Origin: Topomyia yanbarensis
Taxonomy: Eukaryota; Arthropoda; Insecta; Diptera; Culicidae
Length of the DNA stretch: 64,000 nucleotides
Assembly: GCF_030247195.1 (NCBI RefSeq)
Contig: NC_080671.1
Location: 99,683,845-99,747,844, forward strand
Reading direction: 5' to 3'
Below are positions 1-12,000 of the stretch, piece after piece. Every line of letters begins with the position of its first letter. The first letter of the stretch is position 1. The position numbers and the translations under genes are program-made. Below the pieces are notes generated by a model. That model made no database searches and was not told the origin of the DNA. It worked only from the letters and a program-made list of their open reading frames with translations.

Positions 1-493
1 TAAGGATCGTAACGGATCGTTAGAAACAAAAAATACCCATTTTTTGACAGCTCGAATAACTTCCGAAAATTAGCCATTTGAATACATAAAATGGGTAAAG
101 TATTTTTTACCGTGTAGCGCATATATTTTCTGTAAACATTGATAAAAAAAAACTTTTAAACATCAAATCACCGATCAATTTGTTGATAATTGTTTATGAA
201 AATAAAGGAAAACCGTCATTTTATAAGATGATGAGTAAACATCTTGCGAAAAGGGTGTAAAACGTAGTGGTTTCTAATATTATTGCGAATCTTTTCTAAA
301 ATCCACATCGTGACATATTAGCCATGTGCCGACAAGCCGTGTGCCAAATCACGCGCCTATTCACTTTGCATTAGTGCAAGGGAAAAAACGATTTGACGTT
401 TATTTTTGTTTCGTTCGCACTCATGTGTGAAACATATAACAACAAATCGACGAAATGCTAGTTTATCTCGGGATAAACAATATTCGCAGAGCT
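1..493. other. AT-rich stretch without a recognised feature
   Basis: I see no coding region, RNA gene or repeat structure that I can support here. The stretch is AT-rich and leads into a THAP-domain fragment at 494. Confidence 0.4.
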
Positions 494-624
494 ATGTGTG
501 CTGTTCCGAAATGTAATTTGTTGAACACCGTAGCCGCCGCAACATCATCATTTCCCGTTCCTCCTAAGTTAAGCAAAAGCTTCATGAGATGGTGTAAATT
601 CACGAAACTCTCCAGATTACACGA
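494..624 (+). pseudogene. THAP-domain fragment 1 (truncated)
   Basis: The + frame reads MCAVPKCN, then FPVP, then FMRWCKFTKLSRLH. This is the N-terminal half of a THAP zinc finger: a CxxxC pair, the F-P-x-P-like block and the conserved W. THAP domains are DNA-binding modules of P-element-type transposases and of host chromatin proteins. The second half with the C-x2-H ligands is missing, because a short inverted-repeat sequence begins at 625. The frame stays open upstream to 455 but shows no further similarity. The fragment is too short to be a working domain. Whether it derives from a host gene or a transposase cannot be told from this window. Confidence 0.5.
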
Positions 625-788
625 GGTTTGTTACAGTACCAGGAGAAACTGGAAGGACTCCGGAGAAAGTCGTTCCTGTACTCTTATCTTCTCTTTTTTC
701 TTCTTCTGGTAGCAAACCGAAGTACAAGGGAGCAAGAATTTGTTGCTCCTGTTTACTCCGGAGTGACTTCCGTGTACTGGAACAAACC
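625..788. repeat. Small imperfect inverted-repeat element
   Basis: The ends, roughly 625-668 and 750-788, are imperfect reverse complements. Both carry GGTTTGTT at the tip and an ACTCCGGAG-like block further in. About 80 bp of T-rich sequence separates them. It interrupts the THAP fragment just upstream, which suggests a MITE insertion. No clear target duplication was found. Confidence 0.4.
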
Positions 789-1223
789 CAATATATCCGG
801 CTAATAGGTAAGTGTCAGCTTTGTATCATACACAGCCCATCCTTCTCTCTGATAGTCTTCACTGAATCTCCTACGCTCCAAAAAATAAAGGAGTTGGTCA
901 TTGATTTCGAGTTGGAACTTTATTTATGGAACGATTTTTTATAACCACAATAATACCCCAGTTATATTTCGAAGAAATGTATGAGCCCAATAGTTACAAA
1001 TGGCTGTAATTTCAGAATAATTGCAAATAAAACTAAATTTCTTACTCGTTTCATTCATATTTTGACAGTGGTAAGCTTTTTCCGAGAAGAAAAAGAACTG
1101 TTTGTTGTAAGCTACGACTCACTTACGGGTGAAAAAAGCAAACTGTATCACTTTGTTAGTACATAAGCTGAATCATAGGTGCCGCATGACTAATTTTGGT
1201 TTTGCCGTAATTTACCGATCTTT

Positions 1224-1380
1224 TGTTTACCATATATCTGTCAGTGTAATTCCAATCGAACACGAGACTTGTCAAAAGCACTCATTAGAATCGCTTCGAA
1301 TCCTTCTGGAACGAGGGCCATTGTCAGGTCTCGTGCACGGTTGGAATGACACTGACACATAAATCAATAAATGGTAAACA
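1224..1380. repeat. Inverted repeat (hairpin), related to 2421-2517
   Basis: The left arm (1224-1274) is the approximate reverse complement of the right arm (1322-1380). Shared blocks include TGTTTACCAT/ATGGTAAACA, CTGTCAGTGT/ACACTGACA and a GATTGGAAT-like block. The right arm and about 40 bp beyond it recur as a direct copy at 2421-2517, including the phrase TATCCAGAGGGATT. It looks like a small dispersed repeat family. Confidence 0.55.
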
Positions 1381-1580
1381 AACGATAGAGATGGCGAATC
1401 TTTATCCAGAGGGATTTGGTGTCATTAGCGGTCAGAGTGAAGCCAAATCTACCAATCAAATATGTCAGATGGTTGCCTATCGTGCAAAGTAAAGACGCTG
1501 AATTACTTAATAAAGGCTCGCCTTCAGTTGACTCGTATACTACAGTTACTGCAGAGTTGCAACGTCGATAATTTTTCATC

Positions 1581-1795
1581 ATGAAGTGCTGTGTGAAGTT
1601 TTGTACCAATAAAACTACCGCCAGTTTAAAAAATATTGTTTTTTTCGCTTCCCGGTAAACTATGACCTTCGTGCGGAATGGATTCGGTTGTGTGGTTTAC
1701 CAGAAAATTACAACATTACGGATAGCTCGAGGATAGCTGCAATGGTAGAAGCCTGGGACGGGACATGCGAAGACGGTCTTCTTTTTCCCTCCCGA
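1581..1795 (+). pseudogene. THAP-domain fragment 2 (frameshifted)
   Basis: An ATG at 1581 opens MKCCVKFCTNKT, a THAP-like CxxxC start. After about 20 residues the frame runs through a run of seven T (about 1635-1645) and stops at a TAA. In the +1 register the expected THAP continuation appears: an FRFP block, then W-I-R-L and G-L-P-E-N-Y. A one-base loss in the T run therefore probably broke the frame. The C-terminal C-x2-H ligands are not evident. This could be a pseudogene or a homopolymer error in the assembly. It is the second THAP start within 1.2 kb. Confidence 0.5.
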
Positions 1796-2420
1796 TATTG
1801 ATGTTATTTTGCAGGGAAAAATCCGCTTGCTAAATTATTTCAAGCAAATGCCGATGATAGTGTTGTGCCGATGCGGCATAGATTTCTGCCGATGAGGTAC
1901 TGAATTGTGCCGAAAATAATAGAGCTCAAACATGACATGAATTATGTTATCGTTTGTCTGAGCTGTGGAAAACAACATTAACCATAACTGTTGAGCAGAA
2001 TATTAAAATTGCACGTGTCGTCGGTGCATTTTGCATATTTATTTGTGTGCATCTACATGCATTTGAGTAACATGTAAAATTTGTTTCCAAAACACTTTGT
2101 ATATAGCCAGGATATTACGATACTACCCAAACACTGTCCATTCTAAGAAAATAAAAATCGTCAAGAAAGGTCCGGTTCGCAATGACAGGCCATTGCCGGT
2201 TCGCGGTGACAGTTACTTTTTTTCACTTTGCACGTCCCGTCCCAGGTAGAAGCAACTTCTAGTAGGCATCGTAATGATGACAGTTATATATTTTACCTTG
2301 CCTTAGAGATTTGATTCAGAAATTTATTAAAAATATTTTAACTCACTATCACAATACTTCCCAAAATTCATTCATCAGATTGCAACATTTGACAAGTCTT
2401 CTGCTCGATTGGAATGATAT

Positions 2421-2517
2421 TGACAGGTCTCGAGCTCGATTGGAATGACACTGACAGATAAATGGTAAACAAACGATTGACGTGTCGAGTCGTTATCCAG
2501 AGGGATTCAGCATAGTT
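2421..2517 (+). repeat. Direct copy of the right arm of the 1224-1380 hairpin
   Basis: It carries TGACAGGTCTCG, GGAATGACACTGACA, ATGGTAAACAAACGAT and TATCCAGAGGGATT in the same order as 1322-1425. A partial second TTGGAATGA-TTGACA copy lies just upstream, at about 2385-2425. Confidence 0.5.
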
Positions 2518-2584
2518 ATTCCAAACCCAAAGAAAAGTCAAGCTACAAGAATTGATGTATCGATTTTGTTGGTTTTTTTCGGCA

Positions 2585-3069
2585 AATTAGGTCATTAAAC
2601 GAGAAAAAAACTTTTTTTATTACATACATCGATAACGCTGATTTTCGTGATTGCAACCATGTTTTTTTCCAACTCAAGAAACGTGAAAATAATATTAAAA
2701 TTTTAAATAAAGAAATATGTTGACAGTCTGGATTTGACACTATCAGAAGCATTTGACATATCGAATTTCACGACAAATGATGCCCTGCCAGAAAAAATTA
2801 ATACATGTTTTCCCGGTTTTCCCGCAGGGTAACTTTACTGCATATAGTTTTTTTTTCATTTTGGGTGTTGTCCTCATAGGTCAAATGTAAACAACCGCAG
2901 TTTTCCTAGGTATGGTTGCCAAGCTTACATAAGATTTATTTTAAAAAACAAAAAACTCATTTTTACGTATTACAACGAAATTTTTTACTAAATAACGTTA
3001 TATTATGTATATTGGACCTAAAATTTATCGAATGGAACGGAAACCTATATATAGTTTAATGACCCAATT
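2585..3069 (+). repeat. 485-bp TIR-ended repeat, copy A (MITE-like)
   Basis: The same sequence appears in reverse orientation at 47222-47690, with matching blocks along the whole length (for example CGAATTTCACGACAAATGATG and TTTATCGAATGGAACGGAAA here). Both copies end in short inverted repeats resembling AATTGGGTCATTAA. It is non-coding. The superfamily is unknown and no clear target duplication was found. Confidence 0.6.
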
Positions 3070-3135
3070 GAAGACTAAGAGAAACGAAAGCAATTAAATT
3101 GAAAGCCGGATTTTAATAACCTTACAACGAAAAAC

Positions 3136-6100
3136 CAGGGCCGTCTTAAGACTACACGGGGCCCCTGGGCACTCTTGAGCTAGGGGGCCCCTACAATTGA
3201 AAATCTATAAGCAGCTGTAGTAGTACGATGATTAAAAAAAAATCCCAGCTTTTCGGTACAGTTTCCACTCCATAGCACCCTGAGGCTCTTTTCCAAATTT
3301 AAACCAAATCTGTGAACCGTGTTGACATTACTTTAAAAATAAAGTGGGATTTAAATTATACCGAGAACAAAGACGAATTTAGATTTCCACAACCTGGTGT
3401 CGTTGCCGATGTCCAAATATCGTCATGGACTTATTAACTACGCTATAGTATTCCCAGTTATCTGACCTTCATGGTTGGTAGACGTTGTTTGAGGAATAAG
3501 AGTGCATCCATCAAGAAGAAGAAATGTCGGGGTTGGGTTACGCTACCAAATGTCCGATGTTCTTCAAATACCCTCAAACACATGCACATTGCCGTGACTC
3601 ATTTATTCAAATCTAGGGGAAAGTCAGGGTGTATGTATGTAAATACTTTAAAAATGCTATTTTCAACTTTTTTATTGGGATTTCATGACATTTGTCTACA
3701 AGATGGTTTATTTATTCTAGATAAGGCGGATGCATTACAGAGCAACATTATTGGTATTGTGTCAGTCTAAGACTGACCATGCAAAATGAAACTTGCCAAA
3801 TCCGACCGATTAGTGTCGAGTCTTCGTAAGACCTCAAGAAGTTACTTTTGGGCATTTCCATGTGAATTTGTTCATTTACAGACTCAAATATGACATAGAA
3901 ATAAATATGTTTCCACATTCGCACATCGCTTGCCAATCAAAGTTTTCTAGTTGGTTGACTAAGGTTGGGTACCTTCCAAATTTTGTATACGTAGTGTGCC
4001 GAATTTTTGTTTGCTGTAGTTAAAAATAAATTGAAACTTGAATCGAAATGTGGAATTGACGTTTTAACTGATTTAATAGTCATGCAGTGCCTCGTTTTCT
4101 ACCGCTCTGATGCCCTTTAAACAACTTGATCACATGGGATACGGTGCAATGTGGGATTCCAAGCTGCTACAGATCTATACTGCCGCTTTACGCATACCAA
4201 TCAAATCGGACGGTTCGTTGACCTAGTTTTCTGCTCGAAGGAATATTTTGTATTTCGGTCGAGAAGTCAGTATCCCCCTTCTGCACGTCGACACGCACCA
4301 CCCACCGCTAGTTATCATGATGCAATCGCCCGGTTGCCCGGTTATGTCGGTAGTTGTTCCAGCTAGCCAACTGCTGAATTATCGTAAGATTGAATTTTCC
4401 GAGCTGTGGGACTATTTGCTCCATCTGGACTGGTCAACGCATCTAGGTAACAGCGATGCAGATGCAATGACCATAAACTTCTGCCGAGTAATTCAGGACT
4501 GGTTACAGAATAATCTCCCAGTAAACGGGAGTGTTTCCTCGGCATGGAGTACATCGGCGCTGCGAGTCCGTCGCAGAAAACGAAATGCATGCCAAAGCAA
4601 ACTTCGTTGCAAACAATCGCCTGCCACGACCAACGACATTCACGTTGCCAGTGAAGCATACCGGAATCTCAACGCTGTTCTGTATAGATCGTAAGTATAA
4701 CGAGTTCAAGTAGGCTTACGAAGTAATCCTAAAAGATGTTGGAACTTTGTAAATTCCAAACGGAAAAATTATACTAGTAACTGTTCCGAAAGATATCGCT
4801 GTCTTAAGCACCTTTTCGATTTCACCCGACATGTTAATAGCAGCTGCAAGAAAGCTAAAAAGCTCTTTCTCCCCTGGACCGGATGGGATTCCAGCTGCTG
4901 TCTACTGTCGCTGTGCCGTCGCTTTGGCTGAACCTTTGTCTCGCATTTTGAACCAATCATTTGACCAGGCTAAGTTCCCCGACGTTTAGAAACAACCCTA
5001 CATGTTCCTGGTGTTCATAGAGGAGAAAACACACGTGGACACTATATACACAGATTTGAAATCTACTTTTGGCCGAATTGCCCATGAAATTTTTCTCAAG
5101 AAGTTGTACAATTTAGGAGCGCCCGACAAGCTTACGTTGCGGCTACGCTCCTACCTACCTACGCACAGAACGCCTTTACCGTTTACCAATAGATCAGGTG
5201 TACCGCAGGGCAGCAATCTGGGCCCACTGCTTTTTTCACTGTTTTTTAATGATATAACAGTAGTGTTAGATTCCGGGTACAAGCTCATATATGCCGACGA
5301 CCTTAAGCTGTACTTAGTCATCCAGTCAGCCGAGGACTGCTACCAACTGCAAGCAATATTTGATCGATTTGTGAAGTGGTGTGGAATGAATTAGCTTACT
5401 GTAAATATTGCCAAATGCTTCGTGATAACGTTCCACAGGAAGAACGATCTGTTAATCTTCGATTACAGTATCGATGGGGTTGCGCTACAGAGAGTCAATG
5501 CAGACTATGATTTGGGTGTAATTTTTGACCACAAGCTGTCCTTCAACTCTCATATGACCAACATAATTGTGAAAACTAATCGCCAGTTAGGACTGATTTC
5601 GAAGATTTCACGGGATTTCACGCATCCGTACTGTCTAAATTCCCAATACTGCGCATTGGTCAGACCAATCTTCCAGTTCGTCTCGCCGGTTTGGAATCCG
5701 CATCACCTAACTTGGTGTTTAAAATTGGAGAGAGTACTGAAAATGTTCGTACGCTTAGCTCTTAGGAACTTGTCTTGGCGTGACCCGCAAAATTTACCAC
5801 CGAATCGTGACCGTTGCCAGTTGCTCAATTTTGAGACATTAGAATGTCGTCGTAGTATCCAGCAAGCTACTACCTTGGTGAAAATTTTAAACGGAGAATG
5901 TGATGCGCCTGAATTGCTGCCCGGCTTAGATTTCCGCGTAGCGAGGAGAACACGAGATACATCATTATTATTGTCGAGGTTCCATCAGACATCTTTTGGA
6001 TTCCATGAACCACTGTCTTCAATGATTCGAACCTTTTCTCGTGCTAATTGTGCCTTTCAATTTGGTGACTCCTCGAAAATATTTGCAAACGATATAAGAA

Positions 6101-6516
6101 GATTGTGTTTACTGCGATTATTGTGTGTATTAGTAATAAGAATCAGGCCAGGTACTTGTAATTTTACTTAATTTTGTCCATTTAACCTTGCGACAAGATA
6201 GTGGTTTTTACGCCCATTTGAAGGTGGTGCCTGGTAGGAGGAGGCCAACTCGAACGGACCTTTTTCCACCCAAATCATTTGAACTATTATGTCCGATGAT
6301 AAATAAATAACTGTCCCATGTGCTATGGGATTCCCAATACACGCGATACAATTATGCGTAGAGTGACAATATACTTGCCCCTATGCTAAAAAGTTACAAA
6401 CATTTTTTTGAAAATTAGTCTATTGAATGGTTTTATATTCATTCTACGTGCGGGGCCCCCAAAATCGCGGGGCCCCTGGCCCTGGCCCAGTGTGCCCATG
6501 CGTAAAGACGGTACTG
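3136..6516. mobile_element. hAT-type DNA transposon (non-autonomous), 8-bp TSD
   Basis: The left end reads CAGGGCCGTCTTAAG and the reverse complement of the right end reads CAGTACCGTCTTTACG; both continue into GGGGCCCC/GGGCAC-rich sequence. It is flanked by a perfect 8-bp duplication, CGAAAAAC, at 3128-3135 and 6517-6524. An 8-bp TSD with CAG-starting ends is the hAT signature. I recognise no hAT transposase or dimerisation domain inside. Much of the interior is a LINE relic (about 4135-6313). The 300-codon-scale ORF around 3471-3770 resembles nothing I know. Confidence 0.8.
4135..6313 (+). pseudogene. Non-LTR retrotransposon relic (Jockey/CR1-like endonuclease-RT)
   Basis: The relic starts with the C-terminal end of an AP-type endonuclease (NQIGRFVDLVFCS, then after a frameshift VDTHHPP). 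Reverse transcriptase follows. The block SSFSPGPDGIP lies near 4855-4900, then a deletion and a stop. RT resumes at 5002 with DLKSTFGRI, GVPQGSNLGPLLFSLFFNDI and the catalytic YADDLKLY near 5290. An in-frame TAG at 5392-5394 separates the RT core from the thumb and C-terminal region, which stays open to 6171. The 3' end has a TAAATAAATAA tail near 6300-6313. It is 5'-truncated and inactive. It sits wholly inside the hAT element, so it inserted after that element did. Confidence 0.8.
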
Positions 6517-6562
6517 CGAAAAACTAGGACTAGGAAGGTTCATTCGTCGCTAGCTTGGTGAC

Positions 6563-9020
6563 CAGGGTTGTTAATGCGATACATTTTTCACGATAATTTA
6601 TCGGCGTTACTCGTTAACGATAATGTATCGTCATCGGAAACTCCGTTAACGATAATGTATCGTCGCCTTCATCGTCATCGTCGATAATTGTATCGTCGCT
6701 TTCATCGTCATCGTCGGTTCATCGGTTATCGCGATACATTTTGCGTTACTTTCCCGTTTATTGGAGTTGAAGTTAAAGCGGTTAACTTTCAATTGTTTAG
6801 AAATAAATACCTATTGAAGGACATGTTGTTGGCAGTTGAAAATCAATAGTTTTGGTCATTTTCTATGCACAGCGGGGTCTGACGATGCGTCAAAATGAAA
6901 TTATTTCAACTTTTCGGGAAAATGTATTATGTTGAAGGGAAAGTTGTTGGCAATTGAAAATCAATAATTTTGGACATTTCAATACGCAGAAGGGTCCGAC
7001 GATGTATCAAAATTGAATTTTTTCAACTTTTCGAGTAAGTTGGTGCACGGAAGAGTCCCAGGTGCACAGTGTTTCCAAGCGGCAAAAAGGTGATCAATAT
7101 TGTTTCGACCATGAAGAAAACAAATTTTGAGCTATTGTGCAATTAGTAATTTTTAGCACGCAAAAACATATATTGAAAAAACTACTAAACCACTATTATT
7201 AGGCCATTCACAAATTACACCACACATTTAAGTCGTGTGGTGATTAACAGATTTTATTATAATTTTAATTTAAACCAGAAAATTTCGGATTTTGAAAAGG
7301 AGAATATACATACATATTTCCAATGTTTGATTTCCTTTTCTAGTTGGGAAGCTTTTAGCCCCCTCCTCCGTTTCTTCTCTCCACTATGTAACAAGATGCT
7401 TCATGTTTCTTTCTTTTACCCTTAAATATGTAGTGTAATTTATGTACGGTCTCATAATAGAGTTTTAATCGTTTTTTGAATACAGTGAAGACCCGTTTTT
7501 ATCAGCCCCTTGGCGAATTATAGGCTGATAAAACGATGACATTGACAAAATCGGCACATATTTTTCTGGTTCTGAAGAGACGAAGTCGAAACGCAAACAT
7601 CTGGACTAACATATATTTTTTCTTTCTTTTTAATAAACCGGAGCGGTTAAAATATTCTTCTTTAGTTCCTCGACAAAGTCTCATAACCCGTTCTGATCAT
7701 TTAGTAAAAAAAATCCCTTAAGGAGGTCTTACAGTACAGTATTATTATTTTTGTATATTTTGCATCTCTAAGATAAGAAACATATGCTAAAGAAGGAATT
7801 TACTCGAATTTGACTTGAACGTAAGCTAGAGCCCACCAAACGATTTTGATAGTGTTTGTTTTACAGATTCGTATTGGTATTCGTCTGCGGAAATTTGCGG
7901 CTTCCGTACCAAAATATCGCTTTTTGGGCACTAAAACATTCGATAACTTCTAAGTTGTAAGAGATACAAATAAACTTACATTACAAAAATTCTGTATTTT
8001 CTTATGCTGAACAACATCTTGGAACATTTAGAAATTCTACAAAATTACCAGGAAAAGTATTTTGAAAAAAGCAATTTTCAGGGGGTATATCAAAAAAATC
8101 TCCACAAATGTAAATTAAAATCGACAGATAGACACATAGTCTCTTCAGCGAAGTTAATACTTAAGATATTCTCAACAACTTTACCAAAGAAAGTTTTTTT
8201 TTATTTTCATTAACATAAGCAAAAACTTTCTTCTCAGCTTTAGAGGGATTAATCACCCAACTAATACTTTTTAAATGCAAAAAAAATATAAATAAACTTT
8301 GCTGAAGATACTATAACTAAAAATGTTTTTCGTGGTTTAAAGAATTTCTTTCACCTTTTTGCCAATTTGGATCCTCGAGTGAATTGAAAATGTCCAAAAC
8401 TATCGATTTTCAACTGCCAACCACCTGCCCTTCCATATAAAAAGTTCGCGAAAAGTTGAAAAAAATTCTATTTTGATGCACCGACGGTACATTGAAAATG
8501 CCCAAAACTATTGATTTTCACTTACCAATAACTTCTTCAATATAACAAACTTTCATCATAAGTTGAAAAACTCCATTTTGACACATCGTCGAACCCCCTG
8601 TGTATTGAAAATGTCCAAAACTATTGATTGTCAACAGCCAATAACTTTCCCTTCAATATAAAACTCTCCCGAAAAGTTCCAAAAAATTCCATTTTGACAC
8701 ATCGTCGGACCCCCCTCTCCCTGTGCATAGAAAATGTCCAAAACTATTGATTTTCAACTGCCAACAACATGTCCTTCAATAGTTATTTATTTCTAAACAA
8801 TTGAAAGTTAACCGCATCAACTTCAACCCCAATAAACTAAAAAGTAACGCAAAATGTATCGCGATAACCGATGAACCGACGATGACGATGAAAACGACGA
8901 TACAATTATCGACGATGACGATGAAGGCGGCGATACATTATCGTTAACGGAGTTTCCGATGACATTGACGGGTGGTTAACGTTATCGACGATGACGATTA
9001 ATTATCGATTAACAACCCTG
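6563..9020. mobile_element. hAT-like element with long, internally repetitive inverted arms
   Basis: Both ends begin CAGGGTTGTTAAT. A perfect 8-bp duplication, TTGGTGAC, flanks it at 6555-6562 and 9021-9028. The arms, about 6563-7040 and 8365-9020, are reverse complements over hundreds of bases. The outer part of each arm is built of CGTCATCGTCGATAA-type motifs. The inner part consists of units of about 110-120 bp carrying TCCAAAACTATTGATTTTCA, at least three in the right arm and about two in the left. The centre is AT-rich and I recognise no transposase. It resembles a foldback-type non-autonomous hAT. Confidence 0.85.
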
Positions 9021-9028
9021 TTGGTGAC

Positions 9029-12000
9029 ATTCGCCGCTAGCTTGGTGATATTTCATCAGGAACATCGAGCGAAATTTCTGACAGTTACAACCAAAACATT
9101 TTATCTTCGTTATTCATAGCAATGGATGATGACAATGAACCGGCGGCATCAATACCTCGTAGCAGCTTAAGAAAGATTGGAGCCTGTATCGTCGTTGTCT
9201 CTCTTTCTTTTAGCAGAATTAAAGGAAATTTACCGTGGTCCAGGAAACGGCGTTTTTGGTACAGCGTCGCTCGTATAGAAATGTACAGTAACAAAACCAT
9301 GATTTTCACTGTGACAGTACAGTAATTTTACAATAATTTACAGTAAGTTTTAGTGTTATGCTACAATACAAAAACAATAAACTTTAACGTTTTTACAGTA
9401 AATTTCAATGTAAAATAGACTTTTACAGTGAAAAAGGGGTGTTGTTATATATCTTAACATTAAAAAAATCAATCAATCCTTGCATTTTTTTTCTCGAAAA
9501 CAGTAAAATTTAATGTGAATGCACTGTATCAGTTTTTTGCTGAACAGTGAAATTTATTGTTACATGCACTTTTATTATAAATCTACCGTGAGAACTTGGC
9601 ATCGAACAATGTTGAAACAGTAGTAACTATAATATTTATTGTTTTATGATTGTTTGTAAGGTAAATGCTATTGTAAAATTCTATCCGGGCGATTAACGTT
9701 TTGAAGTTGGTCCGAATTTCCACCTTTAACTCCTCCAATATGTCGTTGCGAATAGGATGGTGGATATTTTTATATAGAACATTGCATGAAAATGTATAAC
9801 CTCACTTTTTTGATCATTCAGAGAGCTTGTTTACTTAGAAAATGTTTGATTCGTGCCAGTACAAGAAATTTGTCATTTTTCCGAGCATTTTAGTCGCATA
9901 ACGTTATCTTTCAATGCCCCATACTGCGAGTGGAAGCGATGGTGGCGGAGTGGAGAGGTAGCGGTGTAGCGGTAGTATGGCTGTTGCGGTAAATCAGCAA
10001 ACTGTTTTAGCCTGTCCAGATTATTCTTAGATGTTGCGTGGGAACAAAACACTGTCATTCGGCAAGTGAACACGGTGGTTGGCTATCAAGCCTGAACAGT
10101 TTTGCAGGATACTGAGGCGGATATTTACAACGATAAAAACAAAAATTTAAGAGAACAGAAAAACAGCGTAAACAATCACAAACACTGCTGGGAAGTTATC
10201 ATACCTAGAAGACGGTTATATCAGAGTCGCTAGAAAACACAAAAAACACCAAACATCCAACAGCGAAAACTATAGCTACTCTAGTGACGACGACATGGAT
10301 ACAAACACAAGCGAGGGAGAAGGCAGACGGAACGGCAAGAAGCGGTAAGCAGTGCGCCCAGGATAAACGATAGCAATAATATTCGGATATTTTTTAAATT
10401 TACTTTCCGTAAATTGTATTTTTCGTTTCTTGGGATTGTATATTATTTCCCAAAAAGGCGAATGACATTTGAGGTTAAAACCTTAATTAATAATAACAAA
10501 CAACCGTTCTGGGTTTCATTAAACGTGGTAATCACAGGTGAGAAAGTGCAGATGTTTGTAGAATTTTAGTGCTTTAGTGCTGGTGCTTTCTCTATGATCT
10601 ATGTTAGCGAGAAACCATCAAGCTGAACTATTGTGAAATTCGTGAACTGTTTTATACATGTTTTCAGTCCCTCGTGCGTTTATAGGTGAATGGCCCATTA
10701 TGGAAATATTGTCAAAGTTATGCATAGTATTACAATAGTCAATAATAAACCTTATTATGTATGTCAATGTCGAACTGCATGTTTCCAGATTATTTCCAAG
10801 AATAAATCCGTGGTCTAATTAAATCGTTCACATTGCACAAACGCTTCTCATTACCATTTCGGACATTGAATTTCGAAAGCCAGTCCGGCATTAGACAAAC
10901 AAACAAATACGGTAAAATGTATCGAAATGCACAAACGCTGTTTCCGATACAAACCGAAAGTCATCGGTTAGCAGCCCGCAGCCATAAGTTCACTGTTGGT
11001 TTTCAGCACGAGAACTTACACTTGAAACAGGTAGACCCCCCAGCGGGACGACTTTAACAGAACAAAGCTCTTATTATGCTCAGCTGGACGTATCTACAAA
11101 ACATGCCTGGGAGAATGCGTTCATCGTACGTCAAATGAGTAATGACAAATCGATTGCATATGATTCATACCCGAGATGATTGTTGAAGCAACACACAACC
11201 AAAGGACCGTTAAACACCAGGACTCTCCACGTGGTAACACATATTAAAGGGAAAGGAAAACACTGTTAGCTTAATTTAATGTTATAAAATGACTCGAGCA
11301 ACATATTGAGGCAGCTCCGGTATCATTTCTATTTGACATTAGACCGGAATATTTTCTGATTGAAGAAAGTCTGTGTCTCCATCCAGAAAGTTGAAACCGC
11401 GAGTTGCCTACATTTCACGTTGCATAGCTGTGAGCCTGGTATATAATCAACGCGTGAGTCTGTTCTCGATTTGATAACGACCGTTAATACTGTTCGAATC
11501 GCACGAAACAAAATGACGCCGATGGTAACGGTCGGAAACAGAAATTGACACGTGTTTGTATGACGGCGGCTTGTGAATTGAGGGTGTTCAACTGAAGTAA
11601 CACGGATTCAATTTATCATCGGAAATGATTGTCATCTCGTGGAGTCATGTTCAGGGGGAGAAAAATCCATCAAATAGACAGCCGTGTGGAGTTAATCATA
11701 ATTTTAAAGGCCATCTTTTCTGCATCGGTCTAGATACTTGTGACTCAACACTTTCTAAGGAAATAGAAAATTTCGGCCTAAAACGATCTTTGCTTCCCAC
11801 ACGAACAGCGAATCAATCATTTAATTTTTGAAAAGCTTTAGGTTAAGGGGATTTATTATTAATGGTCATGAAAAAATAATTGAAAAATTAGAATTCAGAA
11901 CAAATTCAAAATTGTACAGTAAGGTCGAAACTTAAAAAAAAATAAAATAAAAAAGCCACTATAAAAAAGTTTGACAAAATTTGCTCGAAAATTGTACCAA

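Noticed and set aside
4248..4694. 148-codon + strand ORF
   Set aside because: It is an out-of-frame passage through the decayed LINE endonuclease region; only the VDTHHPP piece belongs to that protein.
9085..9325. Overlapping 67- and 74-codon ORFs as a possible transposase start
   Set aside because: MDDDNEP and RKRRFWYS looked suggestive of Harbinger, but no further motif follows in any frame.
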